Positions 1 through 9,137 are shown, counted from the first letter of the stretch. The stretch: DNA of 64,000 nt from Fluviicola sp. XM-24bin1 (GCA_003149635.1 QCWI01000011.1:1-64000); one strand, 5' to 3'. Made by a program: numbers and translations. The notes: a model not told the origin generated them from the letters alone.

Positions 1-318
1 GGCATACGAGATAAATTTGAATCCACGTGTTTCATCAAATTTCTGCGCTGCTTTGATAAGACCTAAATTTCCTTCGTTAATTAAATCGGGTAACGTTAAC
101 CCCTGGTTTTGGTACTGTTTTGCAACAGAAACAACGAATCGAAGGTTAGCTCTAGTGAGTTTTTCAAGGGCCAATTGGTCTCCTTGCTTAATTTTACGAG
201 CTAATTCTACCTCTTCTTCCGCCGTAATTAATTCTTCTTTACCGATGTCCTGTAGGTATTTGTCTAATGACTGACTTTCCCTGTTGGTAATCGATTTGGT
301 GATTTTTAATTGTCTCAT
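1..318 (-). CDS. rpoD: RNA polymerase primary sigma factor (RpoD/SigA), 5' part only
   Basis: Reading the minus strand from the ATG at 318 gives a protein starting [15 protein letters not shown], followed by [22 protein letters not shown] (sigma region 1.2) and [20 protein letters not shown] and [16 protein letters not shown] (region 2). This is the short-N-terminus primary sigma factor of Bacteroidota, which lacks the long acidic region 1.1 of E. coli RpoD. About 106 residues are present; regions 2.3 to 4 lie beyond the window's left edge. A textbook promoter stands upstream at 358-390. It directs RNA polymerase to housekeeping promoters of the TAnnTTTG type seen throughout this window. The family is certain; that it is the primary rather than an alternative factor is inferred from the sequence match. 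Confidence 0.93.
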   Translation of the reverse strand, partial: MRQLKITKSITNRESQSLDKYLQDIGKEELITAEEEVELARKIKQGDQLALEKLTRANLRFVVSVAKQYQNQGLTLPDLINEGNLGLIKAAQKFDETRGFKFISYA

Positions 319-357
319 TCTAATTACGTGCTCTAACTTTTAAGACTTTAGCGTCTG

Positions 358-390
358 CAAAGATACGACGATTCTACCGTGGTTTCCAAA
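358..390 (-). promoter_or_regulatory. Promoter of rpoD (Bacteroidota -33/-7 type)
   Basis: On the minus strand there is TATCTTTG (358-365), an exact TAnnTTTG -7 box, preceded after 21 nt by TTTG (387-390), the -33 element. The predicted start lies about 35 nt upstream of the rpoD ATG at 318. Seen in sequence; activity is inferred from the known Bacteroidota consensus. Confidence 0.75.
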
Positions 391-451
391 TAAATGGTCA
401 CATTTTAATTAACGTTACCTTCATTCAAAAATCATGCCTGATTGCTGAGAA

Positions 452-1942
452 TCAGAGTCCGAAACCGACGTAGTCTTTCCTTCCGCTTTCTGTCATTACT
501 TCCAACAGGACTCCTCCTGAGGAACTATTTAATTTAGATGTGAGTTGTTCGACTGTTGTAATAACCTCATTGTTCATTTTCGTTACGATCATTCCTTCTT
601 TCAGACCGACGGATTTAAGCTTCCCTGCGTTCAATGCGGTAATTTTAACTCCACTCTTAATGTTCAACTCATTCTTTTCTTTACTCGATAATTCCTTAAA
701 TGTTGCACCAAGCGCCACATTTTTATCAATTTCTGCCTTAGAAACCAGTTTTGTCTCGCCATCAGCGTTACGCAACACGATTTCTTTCACTTCCGTCGCA
801 CCTTTGGAATTGCGAATCGTTACCGAAACTTTATCCCCTGGACGTCGACGTCCTACTTCTTCCTGCAATGCTGCAACAGAATTTACATCTTTAGCTCCAA
901 TCTTCAGAATTACGTCTCCTTCCTTGAGTCCGGCTTTGCCAGCACCTCCGTTCTGGTTGACACCAGCAACGTAAACTCCATTGAGATCTTTCAATTTTTG
1001 CTCTTCTTTCAATTCTTGAGTAATGTCGGCAATTTGAACTCCGAGGTAACCACGTTGAACTACACCGTAATCCATCAAGTCTGCCATGACCTTTTGAACT
1101 AAGTTCACCGGAACGGCAAATGAATAACCAGCATAGCTTCCGGTCCTAGAGGCAATCGCAGTGTTGATTCCAACCAATTCTCCGTCTACATTAACTAATG
1201 CTCCTCCAGAATTCCCTGGGTTCACAGCTGCATCCGTTTGAATGAAAGACTCAATCGGAACGATATCTTCACGACTACGATCGTTCAAGAGATTGATATT
1301 TCTGGCTTTAGCGGAAACAATTCCAGCGGTCACTGTAGAGGTCAAATTGAAAGGGTTTCCAACTGCCAGTACCCATTCCCCAATTCGAAGATCATCACTG
1401 TTTCCTAGAGGCAGGGCTCGCAGTCCTGATTCTTGAATCTTCAAAACGGCAATATCCGTTGAAGGATCCGTTCCAATTACTTTCGCTTTGTACTTACGAT
1501 TGTCGTTTAAGGTAACTTCCACTTCGCTGGCGTCTTCAATCACGTGATTGTTCGTCACGATATAACCGTCAGGAGTAACAATTACGCCTGAACCAGCTCC
1601 TTGTCCGTATTGTTTGTATTCCTGTCCACCGGCTCCGGGCCCATAGAAGAACTCAGAGAAGATGTCCCGCTGAAAGGTCGTTTTTACCACCTTCGTTGTG
1701 ATGTGCACTACTGAGTTTACAGAGCTTTCCGATGCTCCCACAAAGTTTTCGGTGGGCATTAAGTTGGCCGCATTGAATCCTGTTTTGTAGGTGAATCTAG
1801 CATCACGCTGTCCAACTACCGTGTCCGTTTGAGGAGAAGTAGCCTCCTCCGGTGAGGAACTGAATGCAAAGAATAAAACCAAAGGCAACATTCCGCCCAA
1901 AAGTCCCAATCCGAAGTGTTTCAAATTTTGATTCATAATCAA
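452..1942 (-). CDS. degQ: HtrA/DegP-family periplasmic serine protease with two PDZ domains
   Basis: A 496-residue protein. An N-terminal hydrophobic segment (about residues 8-28) serves as signal peptide or membrane anchor. The trypsin-like domain carries the catalytic triad His133 (TNNHVIE), Asp163 (TDIAVLKI) and Ser245 in GNSGG. PDZ1 lies at about 290-390 (GYLGVQI onward) and a shorter PDZ2 at about 415-495. This is the usual architecture of Do-type proteases, which degrade or refold misfolded envelope proteins. The start could be the ATG at 1942 or the one two codons later (MNQNLK). It lies between rpoD and dapF, transcribed away from dapF, and appears to be a single-gene unit. DegP, DegQ and a generic HtrA label cannot be separated here. 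Confidence 0.93.
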   Translation of the reverse strand: MIMNQNLKHFGLGLLGGMLPLVLFFAFSSSPEEATSPQTDTVVGQRDARFTYKTGFNAANLMPTENFVGASESSVNSVVHITTKVVKTTFQRDIFSEFFYGPGAGGQEYKQYGQGAGSGVIVTPDGYIVTNNHVIEDASEVEVTLNDNRKYKAKVIGTDPSTDIAVLKIQESGLRALPLGNSDDLRIGEWVLAVGNPFNLTSTVTAGIVSAKARNINLLNDRSREDIVPIESFIQTDAAVNPGNSGGALVNVDGELVGINTAIASRTGSYAGYSFAVPVNLVQKVMADLMDYGVVQRGYLGVQIADITQELKEEQKLKDLNGVYVAGVNQNGGAGKAGLKEGDVILKIGAKDVNSVAALQEEVGRRRPGDKVSVTIRNSKGATEVKEIVLRNADGETKLVSKAEIDKNVALGATFKELSSKEKNELNIKSGVKITALNAGKLKSVGLKEGMIVTKMNNEVITTVEQLTSKLNSSSGGVLLEVMTESGRKDYVGFGL

Positions 1943-2092
1943 ATAATTTTCTGTTGATTTAATTTTCTACTGCAAATAGGTTTTCGTTCTGCTTACTAGC
2001 AATAACAATAATAACGCCATTCGGCCTGATGTCATACGGTTTCCGCTGTTAAAGATTGTTAAGCATCCGTAGGTGGTTTTAACGATTAAAAT

Positions 2093-2100
2093 TACCTTTG
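2093..2100 (+). promoter_or_regulatory. -7 box of the dapF promoter
   Basis: TACCTTTG matches TAnnTTTG and ends only 6 nt before the dapF ATG at 2107, so the mRNA would be nearly or fully leaderless. No clear -33 TTG is visible at the usual distance. Confidence 0.45.
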
Positions 2101-2106
2101 TTTTCA

Positions 2107-2895
2107 ATGAAAGTTTCATTCTCGAAATATCAAGGAACGGGCAACGATTTTGTCATGTTGGACAACTTGTCAGGCGAATATGACTCATTGACTTTGGATC
2201 AGATTCGGTTCCTCTGCGATCGTAAGTTGGGAATTGGTGCGGATGGATTGATTAAGATTTCGAAAGATGAACATCTTGACTTCAATGTGGAGTATTTTAA
2301 TTTGGACGGATCTCAAAGTTTTTGTGGAAACGGAGCGCGTTGTAGTGTTGCGTTTGCGAAGGTACTAGAGCAGTTGGATGAGACAACGAAATTCAATGCC
2401 ATTGATGGTGAGCACGAAGCGAAGTTGACCGTGGATGGACGTGTGCATTTGGAAATGCTCCCCGTGAACAGTATAGAGTTTGAGAGTGAGAGAGAGAGAG
2501 AGGTGTTCATTATGGATACAGGCTCGCCGCATTACGTGAAGTTCGTGGATGCTGCCAATGTTCCGGATATCGTTGAATTTGGAAAGCAAATTCGCTATTC
2601 GGATCGTTTTAAAGAGGAAGGAATCAATGTCAATACCGTTGTTGAATTGGGCCCGAATACTATTCATGTGGCGACCTATGAACGTGGGGTGGAAGATGAG
2701 ACCTTGTCCTGTGGAACTGGCGTTACGGCGTGTGCCTTGGCGTATATGATGAAGAATAATGTGGAAGGAGAAGTCAGTGTTTCCACGAAAGGAGGGAAAC
2801 TCTCAGTGAAAGCAACAAAATCTGGAGTTGGATTTGACAATATTTGGTTGATTGGGCCAGCAAAAAAAGTATTTGATGGAAGTATTGAAATTTGA
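2107..2895 (+). CDS. dapF: Diaminopimelate epimerase
   Basis: Interconverts LL- and meso-diaminopimelate in lysine and peptidoglycan synthesis, in the cytoplasm. From the ATG at 2107 the protein has 262 residues (an in-frame TTG at 2098 would add three and is less likely). The N-terminal motif KYQGTGNDFVMLD is present, and both catalytic cysteines are seen: Cys73 in SFCGNGARC and Cys202 in LSCGTGVTAC. It is the first gene of a + strand run; its stop overlaps the next gene by 20 nt, suggesting translational coupling. A (GA)7G tract at 2488-2502 encodes a charged Glu/Arg run in a poorly conserved loop. Confidence 0.96.
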   Translation: MKVSFSKYQGTGNDFVMLDNLSGEYDSLTLDQIRFLCDRKLGIGADGLIKISKDEHLDFNVEYFNLDGSQSFCGNGARCSVAFAKVLEQLDETTKFNAIDGEHEAKLTVDGRVHLEMLPVNSIEFESEREREVFIMDTGSPHYVKFVDAANVPDIVEFGKQIRYSDRFKEEGINVNTVVELGPNTIHVATYERGVEDETLSCGTGVTACALAYMMKNNVEGEVSVSTKGGKLSVKATKSGVGFDNIWLIGPAKKVFDGSIEI

Positions 2896-3388
2896 GCGAA
2901 CGATTTCTCGAATTGATGATCCATCCGTTTTGTCCTTCGACGACACGACGTACTTATGGGTAATTCATGCCAATAAGATTCCACCGCACTTAGGAATTTC
3001 TCAAGGAGACGAGTTCTACAGCTTGAAAGCAAATGGCAAGGATGAAGGGCTCCCTGTGTCCAAATTGATTCAAGTCTTGCAGCGTAAATCTATCGCTACG
3101 GCGTTTTTCGAAATTCAATCGGAAGCCATCGTTCAAGCACCAAAAGAGGTATTTGCTCAATATGAAACTACCACTCCTGGAGAAATTACATGTTTGGCGC
3201 CTTTGAAGCAAATCCTAAGAATTGCAGATGCAACCTGGTTAAAGGAATTGCTCGCTGAATTGGAAATGAAAGAAGCGATTCAAAGTGCACATGGTTGGCA
3301 ATTACCTTTGGATTTCGAACAAATTCCAGATTACAATCCGCAGGACATACATCGAAGGTTGAAGCAATTGCAGGATGTACAGTCGTGA
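2876..3388 (+). CDS. Hypothetical protein downstream of dapF
   Basis: I do not recognise this 170-residue protein. The ATG at 2876 lies inside the 3' end of dapF (20-nt overlap) in another frame; an upstream TTG at 2852 is a less likely start. There is no signal peptide or membrane segment. The middle (about residues 30-55: WVIHANKIPPHLGIS, then GDEFYSLKANGKDEG) looks like a compact alpha/beta domain, and the C-terminus is helical and charged. It overlaps the following GNAT gene by 14 nt, so it is almost certainly co-translated with its neighbours. The overlaps on both sides support a real gene; no function can be given. Confidence 0.75.
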   Translation: MEVLKFERTISRIDDPSVLSFDDTTYLWVIHANKIPPHLGISQGDEFYSLKANGKDEGLPVSKLIQVLQRKSIATAFFEIQSEAIVQAPKEVFAQYETTTPGEITCLAPLKQILRIADATWLKELLAELEMKEAIQSAHGWQLPLDFEQIPDYNPQDIHRRLKQLQDVQS

Positions 3389-3899
3389 GGACATACAGCT
3401 AAGGGAATTGCGCGGTTCTGATGCTCCAATTTTACTGGATTGGGAGAACAATCAAGAAAATTGGCGGATCAGCGATCGATCGGAAGCGCCTAGTCTAAGT
3501 GATCTCACGTCTCTAATCGAATTGCAAGAAAATGCAGAGCATACCTATGATTTGGATCAATACCGCTTCATGATTGTCGCATCTAAGTCCGGGAAACCGC
3601 TAGGTACCGTTGATTTCTATGAAGCCGATTGGGAAAATGATCTGGCTTTCATCGGGATCTTGGTTGCAGACCCAAAAGACCGACAGAAAGGAGCGGGCTT
3701 ATGTGCACTGGAGCTTCTTCTTGATAAAATGTACAATGAATTGGAGCTTCAAATGGCCTGTGCGCGTATTTTTCCAGATAATCTCGCCAGCATCAGATTG
3801 TTCGAAAAGGCCGGATTTAAGAAAAAATTAGAAGAAAAACATTTGAGCGAACCGGAAGCTGAGTATCTTGAGTTCGTTTGCGAATTAGAAAACAGATGA
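3375..3899 (+). CDS. GNAT-family N-acetyltransferase (RimJ/RimL-like)
   Basis: 174 residues with the layout of the RimJ/RimL type: an N-terminal IQLRELRGSDAPILLDWENN segment, a substrate strand region, then the acetyl-CoA site around residues 94-112 (FIGILVADPKDRQKGAGLCA, an R/Q-x-x-G-x-G/A-like loop), and a C-terminal RIFPDNLASIRLFEKAGF motif typical of the family. It probably transfers an acetyl group from acetyl-CoA to a protein N-terminus or a small amine; the substrate cannot be told. It starts inside the previous gene and its TGA overlaps the mltG ATG (ATGA at 3896). Confidence 0.88.
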   Translation: MYSREDIQLRELRGSDAPILLDWENNQENWRISDRSEAPSLSDLTSLIELQENAEHTYDLDQYRFMIVASKSGKPLGTVDFYEADWENDLAFIGILVADPKDRQKGAGLCALELLLDKMYNELELQMACARIFPDNLASIRLFEKAGFKKKLEEKHLSEPEAEYLEFVCELENR

Positions 3900-4948
3900 T
3901 AAAAAAAATTGGGATAGGCGTTTTTATTCTTGCCTTGGTTGTAGCGGCGCTCAACTACGAGACGATTACCGGTTGGTTGTTCAGTGCGAAAACGATCAAT
4001 ACAACGGAAGCGCGATTGCTCATTAAAGAAGATCCAACCGTTGAAGAATTGGTCGACATTTTGCATGCAAAGGAAATCATTTCAGACAAGGAAGAAGCCA
4101 TTTCAATTGCTCAAGATTTACAACTCAAAGATGATGAGTTGGAAGGAGGGAAATACATCATTGCTCCGAAGGGTAAAATCAAAGATGTTTTGCTTGGATT
4201 TAAGCGAGGTGAGGATGGCAAAGGAAGAGATGAGGTTTTGGTAAATGTGATCTTCAATACCTGCCGTGATTTAAATGATGTTGCTAAATCTGTAAGTGTT
4301 TGTATAGCAGCAGATAGTGCGTCATTATTTGATTATATGGTTGCGCCAGAAACTTTATCAAAATACGGCTTTACCCGTGAGCAAATGCCGGCCATTATTT
4401 TGCCGAAACAATACGAAATGGAGTTCGACACAAACGCCGAAGATTTCCTAGCATTTATGGCGTCAAAGTTCAAAGAATTCTGGACAGAAGAACGCATGCA
4501 AAAATTGCGATTGGTTGGGTTGTCATCACAATCTCAAGCGGTGACGGTGGCAAGTATTGTGTATTCAGAACAAGGGAAGGTGCAGGACGAATGGCCCATC
4601 ATCGCTGGACTCTATTTGAATCGTGTGAAAAAGGGCATGAAATTAAAATCCGATCCTACCTTTAAATTCTGTTGGGGCCATGAATTGGACAATGTCCAAG
4701 TGTTAACCGGAAAACATCGCGATATTGATTGTCCGTACAACACGTACAAAATCAATGGATTACCACCAGGGCCTATCTGCATCACCCCAGCGAAAGTGGT
4801 AGATGCCGTGCTAAATCGTGCAGATGTTGACTATATTTACATGTGTGCGAAACCGGACTACTCGGGTGAACATAACTTCACAGCAAGCGATACGCAGCAT
4901 ATTAAAAATGCAAAGGCGTATCAAAAATGGATTCGTACGCAGATCTAA
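3896..4948 (+). CDS. mltG: Endolytic transglycosylase MltG (YceG-like)
   Basis: Cleaves nascent peptidoglycan strands at the inner membrane and helps set glycan chain length. I place the start at the ATG at 3896, which overlaps the previous stop as ATGA, rather than at an upstream TTG at 3878; this gives 350 residues. There is one N-terminal membrane helix (about 5-19), a LysM-like region (about 35-100) and the YceG catalytic domain. The catalytic glutamate is probably Glu225 in VASIVYSEQGK, followed by the family motif AGLYLNRVKKGMKLKSDPT. The C-terminal INGLPPGPICIT and HNFTASDTQH motifs are also present. It sits in a cell-wall context with dapF. Confidence 0.93.
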   Translation: MIKKIGIGVFILALVVAALNYETITGWLFSAKTINTTEARLLIKEDPTVEELVDILHAKEIISDKEEAISIAQDLQLKDDELEGGKYIIAPKGKIKDVLLGFKRGEDGKGRDEVLVNVIFNTCRDLNDVAKSVSVCIAADSASLFDYMVAPETLSKYGFTREQMPAIILPKQYEMEFDTNAEDFLAFMASKFKEFWTEERMQKLRLVGLSSQSQAVTVASIVYSEQGKVQDEWPIIAGLYLNRVKKGMKLKSDPTFKFCWGHELDNVQVLTGKHRDIDCPYNTYKINGLPPGPICITPAKVVDAVLNRADVDYIYMCAKPDYSGEHNFTASDTQHIKNAKAYQKWIRTQI

Positions 4949-4959
4949 CAAACGAAAAC

Positions 4960-5967
4960 ATGTCTGAATTAAAACGAAGAACCTTTTTCAAGCTGGGGTT
5001 AACAGGTGCATTATTAACGGCCTTCAAACCATCCAAAGCAGCAGAAATAATCGAAGAGGGAGCCAATTCCTCAAAATTTCGCGTAGCTATTCAACCAATG
5101 GTAGTATCTACTTGGAATCACGGATTAGAGGCGAATGAAGCGGCTTGGGAAGTCCTGTCGACGGGAGGAAATGCGTTGAATGCTGTTGAAAATGGCGTGA
5201 AGGTGACTGAGGCTGACATTACCAATCGCAGTGTTGGAATTGGAGGTTTGCCTGATGCAAGTGGACATGTTACGTTGGACGCCTGTATCATGGATGAGAA
5301 TTCGAAATGTGGTGCCGTAGCGTACTTGGAAGGAATCGATCATCCTATTTCTGTGGCGCGTGCCGTAATGGAAAAGACGCCGCACGTAATGTTGGTGGGT
5401 AAAGGAGCTCGTGAATTCGCCTTAGATCAAGGCTTTGGGAAGATCAAAACACCGATTAAAGAGGCGAAGAAGGCTTGGAAAGAGTGGAAGAAAGAAGAAA
5501 AGCGAAAGCGTCCTGAAATCAATCATGAAAATCATGATACCATCGGAATGTTGGCGATTGATAAGTTCGGAAATCTAAGTGGAGCATGTACTACAAGTGG
5601 TTGGGCGTACAAAATGCCTGGTCGTGTGGGGGATTCTCCAATCATCGGAGCCGGTTTGTTCGTGGATAATGAGATTGGAGCAGCTTGTGCAACGGGAATG
5701 GGAGAGGCTATCGTTCGAATTGCTGGAAGTCATACGGTGGTAGAGCTGATGCGTCAAGGGCATTCGCCTCAGAAAGCCTGTGAAATGGCTGTGAATCGCA
5801 TTATTCGAAAGCACGATAATCTGGAGAATCTTCAAGTTGGATTTGTAGCTTTGAATAAGTTCGGTGAATACGGTTCGTACTCTGTTTACGCAGGATTCAA
5901 CGTTGCCGTAAAAACAACGGAAAAAGCCGAGCTGGAGGATGCTCCGTATATCATGGAATGGGAGTAA
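4960..5967 (+). CDS. N4-(beta-N-acetylglucosaminyl)-L-asparaginase family protein, Tat signal
   Basis: An N-terminal-nucleophile hydrolase that cleaves the GlcNAc-Asn bond of degraded N-glycoproteins. From the ATG at 4960 (335 residues) the protein begins with a twin-arginine signal, KRRTFFKLG, then a hydrophobic stretch, predicting folded export to the periplasm. The autoproteolytic site HDTIGMLAID gives Thr194 as the expected nucleophile, with GNLSGACTTSGWAYKMPGR downstream as in Elizabethkingia glycosylasparaginase. A start at 4927 would bury the Tat motif. The gap from mltG is 11 nt. The related isoaspartyl peptidases share the fold, so substrate is inferred. A beta-mannosidase follows nearby, which fits N-glycan core breakdown. 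Confidence 0.88.
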   Translation: MSELKRRTFFKLGLTGALLTAFKPSKAAEIIEEGANSSKFRVAIQPMVVSTWNHGLEANEAAWEVLSTGGNALNAVENGVKVTEADITNRSVGIGGLPDASGHVTLDACIMDENSKCGAVAYLEGIDHPISVARAVMEKTPHVMLVGKGAREFALDQGFGKIKTPIKEAKKAWKEWKKEEKRKRPEINHENHDTIGMLAIDKFGNLSGACTTSGWAYKMPGRVGDSPIIGAGLFVDNEIGAACATGMGEAIVRIAGSHTVVELMRQGHSPQKACEMAVNRIIRKHDNLENLQVGFVALNKFGEYGSYSVYAGFNVAVKTTEKAELEDAPYIMEWE

Positions 5968-6479
5968 AGAAAAGTAAGTATTGGTTTCTTCTTGTCGGAG
6001 CTGTTTATGTTATCTTTATCATTTACTTCAATCGGCCAACATTCAATTTATTAATATTAAGTTTTGTTGACTTAAGTGGCGAAAATTGGATGTATCTTAT
6101 TGCAATAAGATCTTTCATCATCGCCCTAGTTCTCGGTTTGTTTTATGTCTTTTTGAAAGGAAATTGGAAACAACTTCTTTTGGTTATCATCTTCTATTTT
6201 GTTTTTTATTTCGTTGAAGGGAATATCTGGTTTTACTATTAGGTTGCTCCCTATCATGCAGGTGAGTTATCCTATCCTGAATATTTGCCCCAAGATTTAA
6301 GACTTACTAATTACAAGAGTTTTATGGATTTCAGCATTAACCATGGTCGAGAAGGCGTCTGGTTCTATGTCACAAAGCAAATAATGATTTTTGCGATTCT
6401 TTTTACCATTCCTCTTTTAATGGGGGTATTTGTCAGAATAGGAAAGCGCAAGAATGATTCGATGGTTTTAGATGAATAA
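5958..6479 (+). pseudogene. Membrane protein gene interrupted by in-frame TAG
   Basis: A single open frame of 173 codons runs from the ATG at 5958 (overlapping the asparaginase 3' end by 10 nt) to a TAA at 6477-6479, broken only by TAG at 6240-6242. The first part (94 residues) has three hydrophobic segments and ends NIWFYY; directly after the stop the same frame continues VAPYHAGELSYPEYLPQDL and then a further membrane helix (about IMIFAILFTIPLLMGVFV) and a basic end, KRKNDSMVLDE. The coherent sense of both halves shows one ancestral four-helix membrane protein. Whether it is dead, read through, or a sequencing error cannot be told. I do not recognise the family. Confidence 0.7.
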
Positions 6480-6503
6480 GCTATTTTTAATCAAGTTTCA
6501 TAG

Positions 6504-9014
6504 ATGATCCAAAATCGACGTATGATCAAATTAATTTTAGTTGTTTGCGCAATGATGTCAGTTTTTACGAGTAACGCACAAGAATTCATTGAACTAAGCT
6601 GGGATTTTTTCCATCCGGTTCGTAAAGAATGGATGCCGCTAGGAACAAAAGGCTCGGTGCAGGAAGCGCTCATTGCGACAGGGGAGATGCCTGATCCTTA
6701 TTACGGTAAAAACGAAGAGAAATTTGACTGGTTTGAACAGCATGTTTGGGAGTTTAAATCCATTCTCGTTCTGGATTCCAACGAGTTGACCAAAGAGTAC
6801 TTGGAACTGGAGTTCGGGAATATCGATACCTACGGAACAGTTTCTATCAATGGTGCAGAATTGATGAAAACTGCCAATGCTTTCATTCCGCATCGCAAAC
6901 AAGCCAAACATTTACTTAAAGCTGGGGTCAATGAGATCAGTGTGGTGATTACGCCGCCAGTTATGTATCATCAAAATATGTGGGACGATGCTAGCTACCA
7001 TCTTCCAGCTCCCAATGATGTGCACCCTACGGCAATTGCGCCGTACACTCGAAAACCACAGTATCAATTTGGTTGGGATTGGGCATTGCGTTTGAACACC
7101 ATTGGATTCAACAAACCTGCGCGATTGTACTATTACAATCACAACCGAGTAATAAACAAAACGGTTCGCATCTTTTCTGCGAATGAAGAAACGGCAGAAG
7201 TACAGTTTATGGTATATCTGGCGGTCGCTGACAGCGGAACCTACGAATTTGAAAGCGATTTTATTTCAGAGCATACATTGGTAGCGCAAGGAGATCAGAT
7301 CAAACGCGTTGTCACAGTAAACAATCCGAAATTGTGGTGGCCAAAAGGTCAAGGAGAACAGCATTTGTACACGAATACCATGCGCATTCGACCGCAAGGG
7401 AGCAAGGATACCGAAATGATAGTCCCATTTACTTACGGAATCAAGACGTCTGAGCTGATTCAAGAGAAAGATGAGTGGGGAACGAGCTATTATTTCAAAA
7501 TCAACGGACGTAAGATCTTCGCAAAAGGAGGAGATTACATTCCGCAAGATATTTTTCCGGCGCGTGTAAAAGATGAGGATATCGAAGCGATGGTGGAAAC
7601 AATGGCGGCCTCTAACTTCAACATGGTACGTGTTTGGGGCGGAGGATACTATCCCGACGAAATCTTCTTCGAAACCTGCGACCGACTGGGAATAATGGTC
7701 TGGGAGGATTTGATGTTCGCTTGTGCCATGTATCCCGGCGATGATGCTTTTGTGAAAAATATCTCGGAGGAATTCCGCTATCAGGTACCTCGGATCGCCG
7801 GACATGCGAGCGTAGTACAATTCAATGGAAACAATGAAGTAGAAGTAGCCTGGGGCAATTGGGGATTCCAGATTAAATACGGATTGTACGGCAAGAGCGC
7901 CAAGGAAATTGAGGATGCATACGATCGCGTTTTTAAAGATGTGGCGCCGTCGATTATCAAAGAATACACCGGGATTCCGTACATCCACACAAGTCCACTA
8001 AGCAATTGGGGGAAAATGGAATTGTACAACCATGGATCACAGCATTACTGGGGCGTATGGCACGGGAAAGATCCGATTCAGGATTTTGGGAAGAAGATTG
8101 GTCGTTTCAATGCGGAGTACGGATTCCAGAGTTTCCCTGAGTACAGTACCTTACTCACTTTCTCAGATACCTCTCAATGGCAATTGAATTCAGATGTTAT
8201 GAAGCATCATCAAAAGAGTTATGTCGGGAACGATATGATCGCGAAGCACGCCAAAAAATTGTTCGGAAACCCAGAGGATTTTGGAACTTTCGTCTACTAT
8301 TCCCAGCTTACCCAAGCTATGGCGGTAAGCATGGCGGTTGCAGGACATCGTGTAGATTTCCCGAGATGTGGAGGTACGCTTTACTGGCAAATAAATGATT
8401 GCTGGCCGGCTCCGACATGGTCAAGCTTGGATTACAATAACAACTGGAAAGCGTTGCAGTACAGAATTCGAGATGATTACGAAGAAGTGGCTGTCGTAGA
8501 AAAGTACCAGAATCTCGAAATCGTGGACTATTATTTGGTTTCCGGAGTTGCAGATACTTTCGATTGTAATATTAAATGCGAGATCCTTAACGAAAAAGGG
8601 AAATGGATTTCAACGATTGAACGAACGGCGCATATTGAAGGAATGCAACACATCAATATGGTTGGAAACGAGATTCTAAAAGAATACTGGAATAAGAACA
8701 TTCGTTTGGAATTCACTTGGAATGACGCTAGTGGTAAGGAATACAAGCGTAGCTTCGATCGATTTGGGAAGGATCGTGCGATTCCTACCTGTGATGATGT
8801 GAGCTATATCATTACCAAGTTCGATTCGAAGACTGGGGAGATGGAAGTGACAGTGACAGCCGACAAGTACTTGCGAGATTTCTGGTTGTACTGTGATGTT
8901 CCTGGTGTTGCGTTCGATCGCAATTTTGTGAGCTTACCCATCGGGACTCATACGTTTCGTTTGCGATCAATGGATTTGACTAAGGATACGAAGTTTGAGA
9001 TGCGCTGGAGATGA
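6504..9014 (+). CDS. Secreted GH2 beta-mannosidase
   Basis: 836 residues. A signal peptide (about MIKLILVVCAMMSVFTSNA, residues 7-25) directs export; the start may be 6504 or the ATG at 6522. It has an N-terminal jelly-roll sugar-binding domain (about 30-205, with FGWDWALRLNTIG), an immunoglobulin-like domain and a TIM barrel (about 330-680). Motifs RVWGGGYYP, then GNNEVEVAWG with acid/base Glu445, and FNAEYGFQSFPE with nucleophile Glu538, are those of beta-mannosidases rather than beta-galactosidases. It removes terminal beta-mannose, for example from the Man-beta-1,4-GlcNAc core of N-glycans. No SusC/SusD pair stands beside it, so it is not in a typical polysaccharide utilisation locus. Confidence 0.92.
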   Translation: MIQNRRMIKLILVVCAMMSVFTSNAQEFIELSWDFFHPVRKEWMPLGTKGSVQEALIATGEMPDPYYGKNEEKFDWFEQHVWEFKSILVLDSNELTKEYLELEFGNIDTYGTVSINGAELMKTANAFIPHRKQAKHLLKAGVNEISVVITPPVMYHQNMWDDASYHLPAPNDVHPTAIAPYTRKPQYQFGWDWALRLNTIGFNKPARLYYYNHNRVINKTVRIFSANEETAEVQFMVYLAVADSGTYEFESDFISEHTLVAQGDQIKRVVTVNNPKLWWPKGQGEQHLYTNTMRIRPQGSKDTEMIVPFTYGIKTSELIQEKDEWGTSYYFKINGRKIFAKGGDYIPQDIFPARVKDEDIEAMVETMAASNFNMVRVWGGGYYPDEIFFETCDRLGIMVWEDLMFACAMYPGDDAFVKNISEEFRYQVPRIAGHASVVQFNGNNEVEVAWGNWGFQIKYGLYGKSAKEIEDAYDRVFKDVAPSIIKEYTGIPYIHTSPLSNWGKMELYNHGSQHYWGVWHGKDPIQDFGKKIGRFNAEYGFQSFPEYSTLLTFSDTSQWQLNSDVMKHHQKSYVGNDMIAKHAKKLFGNPEDFGTFVYYSQLTQAMAVSMAVAGHRVDFPRCGGTLYWQINDCWPAPTWSSLDYNNNWKALQYRIRDDYEEVAVVEKYQNLEIVDYYLVSGVADTFDCNIKCEILNEKGKWISTIERTAHIEGMQHINMVGNEILKEYWNKNIRLEFTWNDASGKEYKRSFDRFGKDRAIPTCDDVSYIITKFDSKTGEMEVTVTADKYLRDFWLYCDVPGVAFDRNFVSLPIGTHTFRLRSMDLTKDTKFEMRWR

Positions 9015-9137
9015 TTGGCAGTGCGCAGTACGAAGTGACGAGTGTTGCGTGAGCAGTGAGGGGTGGGTGATAGGCTGAGGCTCTTGCCGCACCTGGCGGC
9101 AGGCAGGAAGCGGAGTTCTTACCAAAATATATGGCAT

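Noticed and set aside
7266-7988. 240-codon minus-strand open frame within the beta-mannosidase gene
   Set aside because: It lies wholly opposite a highly conserved enzyme, has no family resemblance and its composition is that of an antisense shadow.
9015-9130. Small gene or mobile element remnant after the beta-mannosidase
   Set aside because: The GT/GA-rich stretch has no start with sensible coding content, no terminal repeats of an insertion sequence and no target duplication that I can see.
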